A DNA stretch of 64,000 nucleotides, taken from positions 57,623,468 to 57,687,467 of the forward strand of contig CM061233.1 of the NCBI GenBank assembly GCA_030844895.1, read 5' to 3'. The notes beneath the pieces are model-generated. The model was not told where the DNA came from. It made no database searches and saw only the letters and a list, made by a program, of their open reading frames with translations. Position 1 is the stretch's first letter, and every line of letters begins with the position of its first letter. Of this stretch, positions 1 through 12,069 are shown in pieces. This DNA is from Ambrosia x helenae (taxonomy: Eukaryota; Streptophyta; Magnoliopsida; Asterales; Asteraceae). Position numbers and translations under genes: made by a program.

Positions 1-680
1 ACCACAAAAGACACATTTTAGTCCAGCGCCCCACCAGCTCTCTAAGCAAGAACAGGAGACACCCTGGACTTGGGGGACTTGAAGGGTAGGGTACCGCTTT
101 TAGGCGCACCCTACTCTCCACCGGAAATATTACTTCCAAAGGCACATCAGCGCCAAAGGCGCAGAGGCACCAGTTGGCAGCACCCGAGAACATCCCCCCT
201 TGGAACCCAACTTGCTTCCTCCCGTCAGGTGTCAGCTGCCAAGTGGTCAGCCGCCTGACAACTGACGCCCCTGCCGACCATCCACAACACGCCACGTGTG
301 TGGAGGACAAAGCACCTCCCGGCCAACCAACCACGAGGCAACACGTGGTCCAATCGAAAGAAGCCCTCCTCAACTTGGATCACTTTATCTAACTAAGGGT
401 TAGAATCCAACTAGGTGGGCCTGTCAACCGGCCGGCCCGGTCCTCAAAGCCCGGCCCATTAATGATGGATGGGGTCAACGATCCTTAGCCCATACATCTC
501 CTATAAAAGGAGGACTTGACCTCCTTTCTCCACAGGTGGAAACCAGCCAATAAGAGCGAATACACTTGTATCTCCACTTGTATTGTTACTTACGTTGTTT
601 ATCAATAAAGATCACCCTTTCCAGTGGACGTAGATCTTATACGATCGAACCACTTATACTCATGTCTATTGTGTCTGTTT
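1..680 (+). mobile_element. LTR-like fragment (U3-R part)
   Basis: This stretch has the layout of the promoter and polyadenylation part of a retrotransposon LTR. A TATA box (CTATAAAAGG, 501-510) is followed about 95 bases later by AATAAAG (604-610), and the upstream part is GC-richer than its surroundings. The short ORFs here have no recognisable domain. The left end lies outside the window and no primer-binding site follows, so the element is truncated. It could also be part of a non-autonomous TRIM or LARD element. The family is not identified. Confidence 0.4.
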
Positions 681-859
681 ACTTATCATTTGTGTATACA
701 ACCATAGACCAACCATCGTTGTGAGCCAATGATTATACCCTGCTGCGAACACGAGTCGTTATCCCACATATCACCCTGTCTTACATTACCAGTTATACTC
801 GTTGTTTCTTCAGTATGATCACACAAGTTTTATGAAACAAAACACATTGTTCGCATCTA

Positions 860-2696
860 ATAAATAAAGGTGAAACCCGATGTTACCTAAATATCAAGAA
901 ATTGTGTTTACCCAATAAAATAAGGGATACAAGCATGAGCTGAAGCTTTGCTTACATAGGATGTGATATATCAATTCTAACAAGTCCATGTGTACCGTAT
1001 GCGTATTGCTTACCCTGGCCAGGTAAGTGTTAAACGTATGATACAATGGGATTCTTACAATTGATACATATAAAACTTATGTAGCAAGGAATAAGTAAGT
1101 GCGAGGTTTTGGGGAAAGGGAAAACTATGGATTATACAAACATGGTCTAGAGGACCATGATTGCCTTAGAGGCATATAAAATCCATAATACTAACCATAA
1201 CTACGGTTTTAGTTGATAGACGTAAACAACGGAGATGGGCCGTGACAATCAGTAAGTCATTTAATCTTCGGGTTGATGATGTAAACTAGTGCACACCGTG
1301 GATTCGGTACAATCTAGTATAAACCGTGGATTCAATACAAATTAATGCAAACCGTGGATTCGGTACAATCTAGTGCAAACTGTGGATTTGGTATAAACTA
1401 GTGCAAACCGTGGATTCGGTACAATCTAGTACAAATCGTGGATTTGGTACAAACTAGTGCAAACCGTGGATTCAGTACAATTTGGTGAAATCTGTGACTT
1501 AACACTACGATTGTTTATTTGGTACAATCTAGTGCAGACCGTGGAATTCGGTACAACCTAACACAAATCGTGATAACAAGGTATTAGTCAATACAATCCG
1601 TTGTAATGTCAGCTCAACACCGTTTTATTATGAAATGAAAACAACCTCAACTTATGTTGAGATCGGTAAATCAGAAAAGGGTTTTTTAGAAAATAAGCCT
1701 TCTAAAGAGATAAATGATTTTAAATCTGAAACCCAAAAATTCTTTAAAACGGGTCGGTTGGGGAAATGACCACCAACCGAGTTAGCACAATGGGAATTTG
1801 GGGGAAAACCCTAGTTCAAATTCTCGGACACAAATTAGATATGTTACGGGTGAGCCCAAGCATAGTAAACCGGATAACTCACTTGGTGTGAGGTTAAAGA
1901 AGAAGGGGCAGGGTGAACCATAATGGATCATACCTTAGAATGCGATACTTGAAACATGGAGTCCAGCAAACCGGCTGGGTAAAATGTGGGAAATTGGTAC
2001 GATTCCCACAACAAACACGAAAGGTAAGGGAAACCCAATACATGGTGAATTCTTAAAATAGGATTAGTCAAATAATGGAAAACGCTATTGTAAAACAAAG
2101 TATGTTATAACATACTAGCAAACCAAAAAAGGACATTAGTTGGTTTTGGGGATGAATCCAAGGGGGGTTAGAAGATGGCTATGTTGAAAAGCTGGATTAG
2201 TCTTGGAAATCAAGACAAATTACTTGTTAGTAATCGATGCATAGACATGTATGCATATGCATGTTAAAATCATGGTGTCACATTAGATGCCCTAAGGTGC
2301 ATGATAGAATGGACCCTTAAACCATTACATCCTTCGGGATAATGGTAGACGGGGATAGTATGCGGTTCTAAAAGCGAATCTATTAAAAAAACATGAATAG
2401 CTAAAATACCTTGTAAGGGTATGTAAATAGATGTTATGCAAAGCAATAACGTCTAGTTAAACAGAAGAGTAGTGTGACTCAAAGTAGTGATATAAAGTCG
2501 AGGCCTTCATACAAAAAAAAAATCAAAAAGTTAGAAGGTCGAGTAAAGGGATAACAACCCTAAGTACATAGTACTAATTGTTAGACAATAGAATGTCATT
2601 GGATTGAGTGGCGCTCAAATTTGATTATAGACACTAAGGTTCTTCGGTGTGACCAAAGAAACAACACAAGAAAGGTTTCGGGGACAAAACCTCTTT
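860..2696 (+). mobile_element. Decayed internal region of a Ty3/gypsy-type element
   Basis: This AT-rich DNA has no ORF over 60 codons and leads directly into a gypsy-type polypurine tract and LTR. I infer that it is the 3' internal region of that element. No gag-pol motif could be read, so it is either non-coding internal sequence or heavily decayed. The junction with the left LTR-like fragment, near 700-860, is not defined. Confidence 0.4.
1281..1570 (+). repeat. Minisatellite, units of about 31 bp
   Basis: About nine diverged tandem units share the core GTGCAAACCGTGGATTCGGT followed by ACAATCTA. Units alternate between GGATTCGGTACAATCTAGT and GGATTTGGTACAAACTAGT forms, which suggests a two-unit higher-order pattern. 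It lies inside the decayed gypsy internal region. No function is evident. Confidence 0.8.
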
Positions 2697-2710
2697 AAGG
2701 GGGGTAGACT
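2697..2710 (+). other. Polypurine tract of gypsy element
   Basis: AAGGGGGGTAGACT lies directly before an LTR start TGTAACACCCC. The upstream context (TTCGGGGACAAAACCTC) is the familiar sequence around the 3' polypurine tract of plant chromovirus (Tekay/Del-type) elements. Confidence 0.7.
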
Positions 2711-5472
2711 TGTAACACCCCGAAAATCGGTTTCGTTTAAATATGCCATATAGCATGATTAACAAACTAGTCATTTAATCTAGCAATCAAGGAAATTAGA
2801 ACTTGAGGGACCTAATGCGTCATTTGAGCAAAGTAGAGATATGAGAATAATAAAAACAAAACTTGGTAAAACTGATCAGTGTTTTGATAGACCAAAACAC
2901 CTTAAAAAACACACACACATAAGAAGTTCATTCAAATCACCCCAAAACATGCTAAGATCAAGAGTTCTTGTCAATGCATGATGGGAATTATGATCATCTA
3001 GTGTTCTAAACATCCTAAGGTAACTCTAGAACTCTTTTGATTCATTAAAATCCATGGATTTTGGAATATGATGATTCTAGGGATTTTTATAAAAACGTGA
3101 TTGATGAGCTTCTATAGGTTGCTATGTGTTAGTAGACATCAAAGAAGCTATAAAAGTGTGATAATGTGTTATATGTTGTTAATCCACATGAAATAGTGAA
3201 TGTGTGTTAGGTATGAGTAATGGGTTTTCACCCTAAGCATGAATTACACTAGTATGTGGTTAGTCTTGCAATTTCTATGTGATTGATATCATATATGTGT
3301 GCTAATTGATGAGATGATTATGTGCAAATGGTTTAATTAAGCCATGGTAAAATCGAGGAAGCTTTGGACACCTTGAATTAACATGATGAAAATGGTGCAT
3401 ACAAGGTGTTTAATGAAATGCCAATTAGGCGAGAACTAGTGAAACTAAGAAATTAGAATCATGTGAATGTTATCATTTATATGTAATGTTGGTTAGCAAT
3501 ATGCTAAATTAATCGCATACTTGATATGAGAAGATGGCAATGGATTTAGCTAGAATTGATAATGAATACATGATGTCATGGATAGTGAAAGGATCCTATA
3601 TTATGTATTCTAACAAGCACAAGTTTGGCTCATTCCCAAGTTAGGTACAACGAGGGAGCAAGCGGGTCAAACGGATACAAGGTGGATACTTATGGAAACA
3701 AGAAACGATGCAAGGTAAGTAATACATACACTACTAGTCTACAAATACAACTCTTGTATTGATATAAGTGTTTAAGCTTTGAAGTGGGACAACGGTATAA
3801 CCTCAAGAGGTGAAACCTATTAATCAGGTGATTTATGCGAATTCATGTCAAAACAAAATTCATAGTCATAAATGAGTCATATAGTATTGATCAAATGATG
3901 GAAATCATCAATTGGGTCAACCAATAAATCCATGTGGTAAATAAGAGTCTAAACTCAAGTTTTAGATAAAAATAACATGAATAAGGAAGTTATGTAATCA
4001 TGAGTCTTAACGGGTCGAATGGGTGATTTCCTCACCATTCGAACCTGACATTAAAAGCGGTAATCTAAGCTTTAAGAAATTTGTGGATAACGGTCAAATG
4101 GTAAATGCATTACCATTGAGTCCCAAGAGACTAATGTAGTCAATCTAGAGTGTATGTAGGAGGACGCTTGGAAATTGGGCACTCGTTGCCTAAGTAATCC
4201 ATATGGGTGTAAGGTATGGGTCAATGCCACCTGGTAAGTCAGTAGCTAAATAAACGCCTTCGGGCGAATCAACGTGGGTACTAAGGCTACTCACATGAAG
4301 TGTGGGTATCAACCAAGTATGTTATTTCCATAACTATGTCTAATGCGCGCTAATGCGCTTAGACTTGATTAAATAGGAGAAATCTCGAGAAAAGGTGGAA
4401 ATCTAAGTCCGGAAGGACTTAGAGGTTTTTAAACAAGCTATTGAGTCAAAGACAATGGATTTGAGACAAGAAGTGTTGCCATAAATGGCCAAATTGAAAG
4501 ATTTGGCTATAAGGGGCATTTTGGGAATTTAAAAGATTACTAAAAGTTGATTCTAAGAACTGAGTCATAATGAAACAAAACGGACAATGCTTTTAGTTGA
4601 AAATGTGTCTAATGAGATGACAATATGATTTCTATGTCTTTGGTGTGCTTAATAAGTGTCTTGTATAGTCCAAGGCCTTAACGGGTCGATTGGGGTAAAA
4701 ATCGACATAAACATTTAAAACTAGGAACCGGGTCTTAATGACATAAACCGGACGATTCTTTTAGTTAAACAAGAGTCTAATGATTTCACAAATTGATTAT
4801 TATGCTTTTTGAATGGTCTAATGAGGTTTTGTAAAACCTATGGCCTTAACGAGTCGTGGTTCCCCTTTTTGGTTATAATCCAGAACCTCAAGTGGGATCC
4901 AGCACCCCAAGTGGGATCCAGAACCTCAAGTGGGATCCAGCACCCCAAGTGGGATCCAGAACCTCAAGTGGGATCCAGAACCTCAAGTGAGATCCAGAAC
5001 CTCAAGTAGGATCCAGAACCTCTAGGGGGATCCAAACTGAAGACTTGATTCCCCTGTTTGGTTCTACCTGAAAACCTCAAAGGGATTAAAGCTGGAAATT
5101 TTAGAAACAAAACTCACTTTGTTTATACTTTCTATCCTATTCGATTCTAGTAACGTTTAATGGGTTAATTAATCGTGTTTAACCCACATGTACTCGGTTG
5201 CACTGGATGGATGATGATCAAGACTTGTTAGAAGAACCGAACACACTCGAGCACTCATCAAGCTTCCGCATTTGAAGTTCCCGATTAAACGCATGCTTTA
5301 GTACATGTTTTTAGTAAACCTAATTACAAAAAAATTGTTGGGACCTATTATGTAGAAATCATAATGGGTTGGATTTCTAAGATATCAAGTTTTAAATCGG
5401 GAGTGTTATTCATTAAGACCAAAGCCCGTAAGTTTTAAAGTTAATCGCGTGTTTACGGGTTAGGGTCTTACA
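2711..5472 (+). mobile_element. Ty3/gypsy 3' LTR, about 2.76 kb
   Basis: It starts TGTAACACCCCGAAAATCGG straight after a polypurine tract and ends GGGTTAGGGTCTTACA. The TG...CA boundaries and near-complementary TGTAA...TTACA ends fit a chromovirus LTR. No 5' partner LTR lies in the window, so the target duplication (5473-5477 would be CACGC) cannot be confirmed. Its 3' part holds a 19-bp minisatellite. The 3' boundary was chosen on the terminal motif alone and is less certain than the 5' one. Confidence 0.65.
4881..5032 (+). repeat. 19-bp tandem repeat, eight units
   Basis: Eight 19-bp units follow CAGAACCTCAAGTGGGATC or the variant CAGCACCCCAAGTGGGATC. The first five alternate between the two variants and the last three drift. 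It sits inside the gypsy LTR. The small ORF at 4809-5009 only translates this repeat and is not counted as a gene. Confidence 0.9.
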
Positions 5473-7295
5473 CACGCACATGGGAAGTGTACGAGTCCCC
5501 ATAAAATTGTCGTCGAACTACTGGCCCGTAAGTCGTCGTTCTCTGGTTGACAATTTTACACTGCCGTGCAGCCTTTTGGAAAGTTTGAGTCCTTCTTTTT
5601 AGGCACTTCCCAAACCACCACCAAGCCACTCTTTTAAGCACTAGGTCCTCTAATTTATCTTCTTAAATTAATGTAGAGGCTTAATTTCGGCAAGGAATAC
5701 CTTCCACCTCACTTAGCTCTCATTTTTCGTACCGAAGAATCTCTCTTATAGTCAGCCTAGGCGACAACGTATCCTCTATTAGTTAATAGCGTTGTACTAA
5801 CGAGAACTAGATAAAATATTCTTTTTTAATTTAACTTTTGAAAGGATAACTTAAATATTCATTGCTTGCAATAAAGATAAGTTTGGTTTAGTGATAATGT
5901 GACTTAATAAACCCAACCCATAACCTCCAGAGATGAATGAAATCCTTAACAAAGGTGGAACATAATCCTAAAGGTGTGCAATCCAAATATCACTGATGCA
6001 CCCGTAGGGAATCCTCCCTTTGCCAAGAAAATCACCCATACATCTTGTAAGAACCAGAAACGTGTCACTCGGATCTGCTCCACTTCAGAAGCCATTGCTT
6101 AGAACCCGGTTTGGATATCAGAAACCCGAAGGATCTGTCTCACTACCTGTTTCCTTGCCTTAGATCTAGCTCGGGACTACCAGAAGTCGTACGAACCCCA
6201 TGATAGTTAATTTTATTATTTAAGGTTGATTTTAGAGGTTTATCAAGTTAATCATTAATTGAACTTGTCACAAAGATAAACAAACGAGAATTAGTTAAGA
6301 AGATAAACACACCAAATAACTAAAAATAAACTACAAATAATAATAAAAGTCTACAAATCGAAATAGGTACGGAGAATACTAGATGGATACAACCATAATG
6401 ATAATCAACACAAGAACATGGAAGCTACCAACTCATAGACAAGCCTTCCACCTCCTTGATCCTATGTATCTAATATGATCCTCACGGCCCTCTATGTTTT
6501 ATGGCATGTAACTACTCTACGGTTCCATTCTCGTCCAAGATGATTAAGGTAGGACAATGCCTAGCCTTGGTGGGATGTTAGGATGGCCCTAAGGCCTCCC
6601 ACTGGACCCCAAGATATCTGGAAGAAGCTTGGAAGTCATCCGAAAAAAGCTTTTGAAGGACCAAGAAGGAACACCAAATGATTGAGTTGAGCTTGCTATT
6701 TATAGAGGTGCCAGACTGTGCACGGATGTGCACAAGAAGTGGGCACGGGCGTGCACTGCCCTACGTACGTTCTGTCCTAAAAAACACAAATAGGAACGAT
6801 TAAATACCTATAATTATCAATTTAAGCTCAATTGTACCTTTTTCATTAAATAAATTACTAATTTCTTTCAAGAGATATCTTTTTTATATTTTTGTGTTTC
6901 CGCTCTTCATCATTTGTGATAAAGAGTTGAGTTGGCTTACTTTAACTTAGATCACTTCGACCAGGAGTAGAAGGGTCTAAAGTTCAAACAAGGATAATTT
7001 CGGCTAGGGGTGGAACTACTAGACCCATAACTAGCTAACAGAATGGTCTCAAAGAGCCGAATTATGTAGCGAACGCATATATATTCCTAATTACCTTAAA
7101 ATGTACTGCGTTTGATTATGGTTTAACTTTTAATAACTATTAGGGGGAAGGGGCGCTCTACTGAAGAACTTTTCACTTCACTGATTTCTACTAGTCCTGC
7201 ACTGCCACATCACATCACTGATTTCCTTCACTGAAACACTTTTTTGGAGGCAGCACTCCACTGATTTTTTACCCAACTATCAATTATTTTCACAC

Positions 7296-7297
<2 letters not shown>
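5473..7297. other. Unassigned, probably repetitive intergenic DNA
   Basis: No ORF over 60 codons and no confident element ends. A GTGCAC-rich stretch at about 6717-6770 (GTGCACGGATGTGCAC and GGGCACGGGCGTGCAC) resembles sequence found in some plant gypsy LTRs read in reverse, but I could not define LTR boundaries. Confidence 0.3.

Positions 7298-7345
<48 letters not shown>
7298..7345 (+). repeat. (TAA)n microsatellite
   Basis: About 16 uninterrupted TAA units. Confidence 0.95.
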
Positions 7346-7910
7346 CACTTTCAGCAATCAACACCAACTTTAGATATTTTCTTTAAAAAATTGTTTTCCT
7401 GATGCTATATGTAACACCTTGATAAGTACAAGGGGCTGATTGAAAATAATTCCTTTAAAAATAAAATATTCACATATATGTCAACATCTTCTTCCCTCTT
7501 CTATACCTTCTTCTTATGTACCTGCAAATAACCAAAAGAAAAAAAACACAGAGCAATTCTGTATATTTATATTTCAATGTTTATCTTCTTCATCTCTTCT
7601 TAGAAACACGGTTGTACTCGGTGGAATAATAACATTAAGCATTTTTTTTATTTATGAGGAGAGAGAAACTCACGGGTACCAGCCCGTTAACTACAACCAG
7701 ATTTTAGTTCACGGGACTACTACCAGCATAGGTGGCGGCGGTGTTACTGTGCTAGTAGTGGGGTACCCGTGACCATTTCTGGTGATGCCCCGTCCCCCAC
7801 AGTTTTCAATTTCAAAATTTTAAGAAACCCACCAAATTTACTGTTCATATATCATTTGTACTCTTGCTTTGAGTCAACATAACATACATAATCAAATCAG
7901 TCTTTAAAGA
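7346..7910. other. Intergenic DNA left of the CACTA nest
   Basis: No supported gene. The 110-codon ORF at 7440-7772 has no recognisable domain. An imperfect inverted motif lies at its end: ACGGGTACC near 7672 and GGTACCCGT near 7760. Confidence 0.4.
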
Positions 7911-7913
7911 ACA

Positions 7914-8110
7914 CACTACTAGAAAAAGAATTTTTCTTGACACGCATTTTATGACACACGTTCATTTATGACACTCAAAAGTGTGTGTCATAAAAAAAAT
8001 TGTCATGTTTTATAAAATCTGGTTAACTAATGACACATTTTTTTGTGTGTCAAGAATGTATCGTTAAGGAATAGAAAACATGACGGTATAGAATTTTGTG
8101 TGTCATCTTT
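7914..8110 (+). repeat. Left subterminal repeats of outer CACTA
   Basis: Several direct and inverted copies of TGTCATAA or TGACACA follow the TIR, for example GTGTGTGTCATAAA and GTGTGTCAAGAATG. Such subterminal arrays bind the element's own protein in well-studied En/Spm elements. Binding here is inference. Confidence 0.75.
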
Positions 8111-9795
8111 TTGTGTCATGTTAATTTCATAAAAATTGAATTTCCTCCCATAACCCCTGGGTATAAAAGCTCTCTTCTTCCTTGCATTTCAGCCACTAAC
8201 CAAATCCCTAATCCCTCTCTCTCACATCTCGATCTTTCTCTCTACCCGGTCCTTTCTCTCCTTCTCTTTCAGAAATGATTTAAACCTAAATCACTCATTC
8301 ACATCTCTAATTTCAACAACCAATTGTTGTTACTTCAATCCATGGATTAAACTTCGAGTGCATTAACGACTACATCACTCCTTATTCAGGTAATTAACGA
8401 TTCAGCTGAAAAAGGTTCCTACGTTTTTAGGTTTATGTGTTTTATAGTTAGCAAATCTGCAAAAGGTTCAACTCGAAAACCTAGGTTGTTATTTAGTTAT
8501 AGTAGATATAGATCTGGCTGATTGTTAGGGATTGTGGTGTGAATTAGTTGTTTGTTTATGACACGTTTCTATCGCACCATCGAAAGTGGGGAAACTACCG
8601 GAGGTAGTTGCGAAACCCTACTCTGCTGGCTAGCAGCCACTCATCATCTTCGACGATTAAGGTATCATATTGGTATAATAATCTTCGTTCATTCAGTTTA
8701 TCAACACACTACTAGAAAAAGGGCCTTCCTTGACAGTTTTTTATGACATACCACATTTTATGACATGCAAAAGTGCATGTCATAAAAAATGTCATCTTTG
8801 GAAAAAAATGATAATTTCTTGACGTTTTTTTATGCACGTCAATAATTTACCGTCATAAAATAAAAAAAAAAACATGACAGTTTTGAAATCGCGTGTCATA
8901 ATTTGTGTCACCTAAAATCTCAAAAAATTTCACTCACGCATGTTTTTCCATAAACCTTCCCTCTCTCAAATCAACCCTCCTCTTTCTCTCTCTTTCTCTC
9001 TCTTTCTCTCTCAAATCAAACCCCTTTTTCCTAATCAAACAAAAAATTCTGCTCGTTCCATAAACCTAAAATTCTGCTCAATCAAACCTGTAAATAGGCG
9101 AGGAAGCTGTGAAGAAATTAAACCCTAACCCTGAGTTGTGGAGGCAAGGAAGAGGACGCCGCTATCATCTTCACTCAAATAACTTGCTGAAACCCTAACA
9201 TCAAATCCTTAGCTGCAAGAAGAGGTAACCTATCTCTGTTTCCTTATCATCTCTCAGGTGTGTGATAGTAGCATCTTTACTTTGCATCACATGAGTTAAA
9301 AAAAATTCGTTTCTTTTGAAATTATCATTAGACTTATGTAATTTGACAACATTGTTTCATTAGATGAAATCATAGTCTATTGACATGTAATTTGAACTCA
9401 ATAAGTGGCAGTAGATCAGAGCATTACATTAATGTTACTTAAAGGATTTATTATTTTGAGATCCCACCAATCAAAAAGTATTTCAGCAACTGATATGATT
9501 TTCTTAGGAACAAAATGACGGCCTGCCATTTTTTGTTACAGTGGGTTCTAATGACATTTTTTGTTACTTTTTATTACTTAACTAAGCTTATTATGCTTAC
9601 AGTAGGCCAATTCAAAAATCTAGCTGATAACAAAAAGAGTTTAATGGATCATAAGTTGCCTGACATATCCAAGTGCTGTAACTAAACAATTTATATTAGG
9701 GGGTAAACCAGCTTTGTTTTTGTTAGTGTGAAGTTTTTTTTATTGTTGTTGTATTTATGCCTTCAATACGCTCTGTGCTATCCGATGTTTTCTCG

Positions 9796-9925
9796 CCCAT
9801 GGTTAAAAAAACGCTTGAGGGGTGCGCCTCGAGGCGCGCGCCTCGAGGCGCGCCTCAAGGCGATTTGGTCTGAAAACGCTTCTGAGGAGGCGAAGGGAAA
9901 ACGCCTCGAGGCGCGTTTCCGTTCT
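9796..9925. repeat. GC-rich palindromic patch in inner CACTA
   Basis: Repeated self-complementary GCGCCTCGAGGCGCG units stand out in AT-rich DNA and would fold strongly. ORFs on both strands here are by-products of the palindromes. A weaker GCGCC-rich patch lies in the third CACTA element near 33100-33210, so this may be a small foldback element that hitchhikes in the family. No target duplication was identified. Confidence 0.6.
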
Positions 9926-9940
9926 TTTAAACTTTGTTCT

Positions 9941-10322
9941 CGCCTCATTAGCAACAACCTTTGCGTTGCTTTTGATACATCTGCACACTTGTAGGGTGCA
10001 CGCTCTAAGCGTAGGCGTGTTGGAACTGGCGCCTCAACTTCCTCATCATTAGTTGAGTCTTCATTGCCCGTGTCATGCCATATGCGTCGCCAGGAGGCTT
10101 GCCGGTCTTCCATGTTGCGTTCCAGGAGGCCTTCATCCACTGCTGTTATGTTTGTATGTATGTACCTTTAATATTTGAGTTATGTCATGTCCCTTACATT
10201 TTCCGCTCACTTTTATCTCAATAACTGTCTTGTACGTTGTTTGTTTGCCTCACTACTAACAACCTTTGCATTACTTTTGATACATCTCAAAGCTTTTAGG
10301 GAGTTCGCTTTAAACATAGGCG
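9941..10322 (+). repeat. Diverged internal repeat blocks of inner CACTA
   Basis: Blocks at 9941-10018 and 10247-10322 share CAACAACCTTTGCGTT and TTTTGATACATCT, and both end in ATAGGCG or GTAGGCG. A third partial block lies at about 21985-22051, on the other side of the LTR array. The blocks are non-coding as read and belong to the CACTA body. Confidence 0.65.
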
Positions 10323-10606
10323 CACATGAGTATGGTTTCATCAGGATCAAATTTGCTGCTGTACACCTACATAGTTTTATTTGTCATCTTGGTTTCTGAT
10401 TTGTTGATATATAATACTATGCAGCTTTAATGTTTGAGTTATGTCCTGTTTTTTTTAACTTGTTGCTATGTCGCTATGTTATGTGGGTTTGATCTTTGGG
10501 TTATATACTGTTTTTAGCTTTCAATTATTTGGTAAATAATTTCTGGCAGACTTGCTTTCTTATACGACTGGATTCTCGCCTTGCACTTTACTTTCATCTT
10601 TGATCT

Positions 10607-12069
10607 TGTGACAACCTGCACCCTTCACTTTTCATAAATGTGCATAATTGGTTCCTCAACTATTTCAAAATTTTCATTTTTAACCCTCGTATTTTAATAG
10701 GACCAAAATTCACAATTTAATAAAACTTATAATTTTTATAAGTAAAAGTATGCACGTTTTATACTCACACCTACACCCGAGCACGTATGTTTCAGACCTT
10801 GATACCCAAAACCCTTAATTTTCGGTCCTAAAACAACTTTGAAATCGAAGGAAACAAGTCCAGAATTTAAAATTGATTAAATTAGAAAAAAATGATTTTT
10901 TAGCTTTCGCGGTTCGATGCGACAGTTAAACAGTCAAAGTCTCAGTCAAAGTCCTAGTCAAAGTCTTAGTCAAACAGTCAAAGTCCTAGTCAAATAGTCA
11001 ATTCATCCTAACACCTTACTTTATGGTGTTGACCAATTTTAATGGCTAATTGAATCCAAAACTAGTATAAAAACCCACCTATGATCCATTACACTTTGCA
11101 CCTCTAAATCGATTGTTTCAATTCGATTAAACTCTCCCTCATACCTTTCTTCTAGAGTATATTACTTCTACATTTGAAGCTATGATTATAAGCTCTTGTA
11201 ATTGGCGAATTGGAAGCTTGATATTTTTTCCTATTCGGTTTCTTTTCTTCTAAATTGGACTAGTTTCGTTGTTGAATCTTTGGATTGCTCGCATTTTCAC
11301 GCTCGCTTAGTCAGCTAGTCATTTGGCGAAAGTGAGTATTTCCTATCCCCTTTTTTTTGCTTTTATTCATTTTTGGGGTGTTACATGTACACTTATACAA
11401 ATTACAAATACAAGTTCACATTTTTACAATACAATTCTAGTACTATGTGCATTTGCTTACAAACGTGCTTTATGCTTAGACATTACATGTAGAATACATT
11501 TGTACTTAGTGAAATCATTAACATTGTACAAGCCAACCTTAACATTGGATAGCGCTATTGGATTGACAACCCGCCTAGGTTGATTCTCCCCCTTTTTCAT
11601 CGGAGAATCCATGGTCATTGTTAAGTTATTATCCATTTATTGGATAAGTACACCGCCGTTCATTTTAGTACATTTATACAGTCACAGGATTGATTTCGCT
11701 CATTTGTATGATACATGGTTTACATAAATGCACTGTAGCTTTGCACTTGAATTGTATAACATTTTTCCAACTTACTATATGTATTAAAACTAGGAATGCT
11801 CACCTACATATCATATGTTGACAAAACTTATTTTGTACATGTTTCAGGTGCAGTTTGATCTTAGTTCCATAGCATTGGATTTTAGTGCATGCTTTTAATA
11901 ATTTATTTCAAATTTCATGTTTTGTTCAAAGTTATGCATTTTTCCCATTTCATCCATGTAAGACAATTTAAATTATTCAATAATATATTTACATTTTAGT
12001 ACCATGTGCTTTTGAACAATCGTCACTACGTGACACCTCGATGATTCCGCCATCGGTTGGGGTGTTACA
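10607..12069 (+). mobile_element. LTR 1 of the tandem LTR array
   Basis: This LTR is 1,463 bp, starting TGTGACAACCTGCACCC and ending GGTTGGGGTGTTACA. It is preceded by GATCT (10602-10606), the left half of the target duplication, and followed by GAT and a primer-binding site. A TATA-like AGTATAAAAAC lies near 11065. It differs from LTR 2 at seven substitutions and one T-run change, all in the first half, and matches LTR 2 in the second half. Confidence 0.93.

Noticed and set aside
1281..5032. CRISPR-like regular repeats
   Set aside because: These are contiguous minisatellites without unique spacers, in a plant genome.
7672..7772. Host gene fragment ending in GGVTVLVVGYP
   Set aside because: There is no recognisable domain, and an imperfect GGTACC palindrome accounts for part of the frame.
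9728..10140. Arg-rich ORFs on both strands
   Set aside because: They are by-products of the GCGCCTCGAGGCGCG palindromes.
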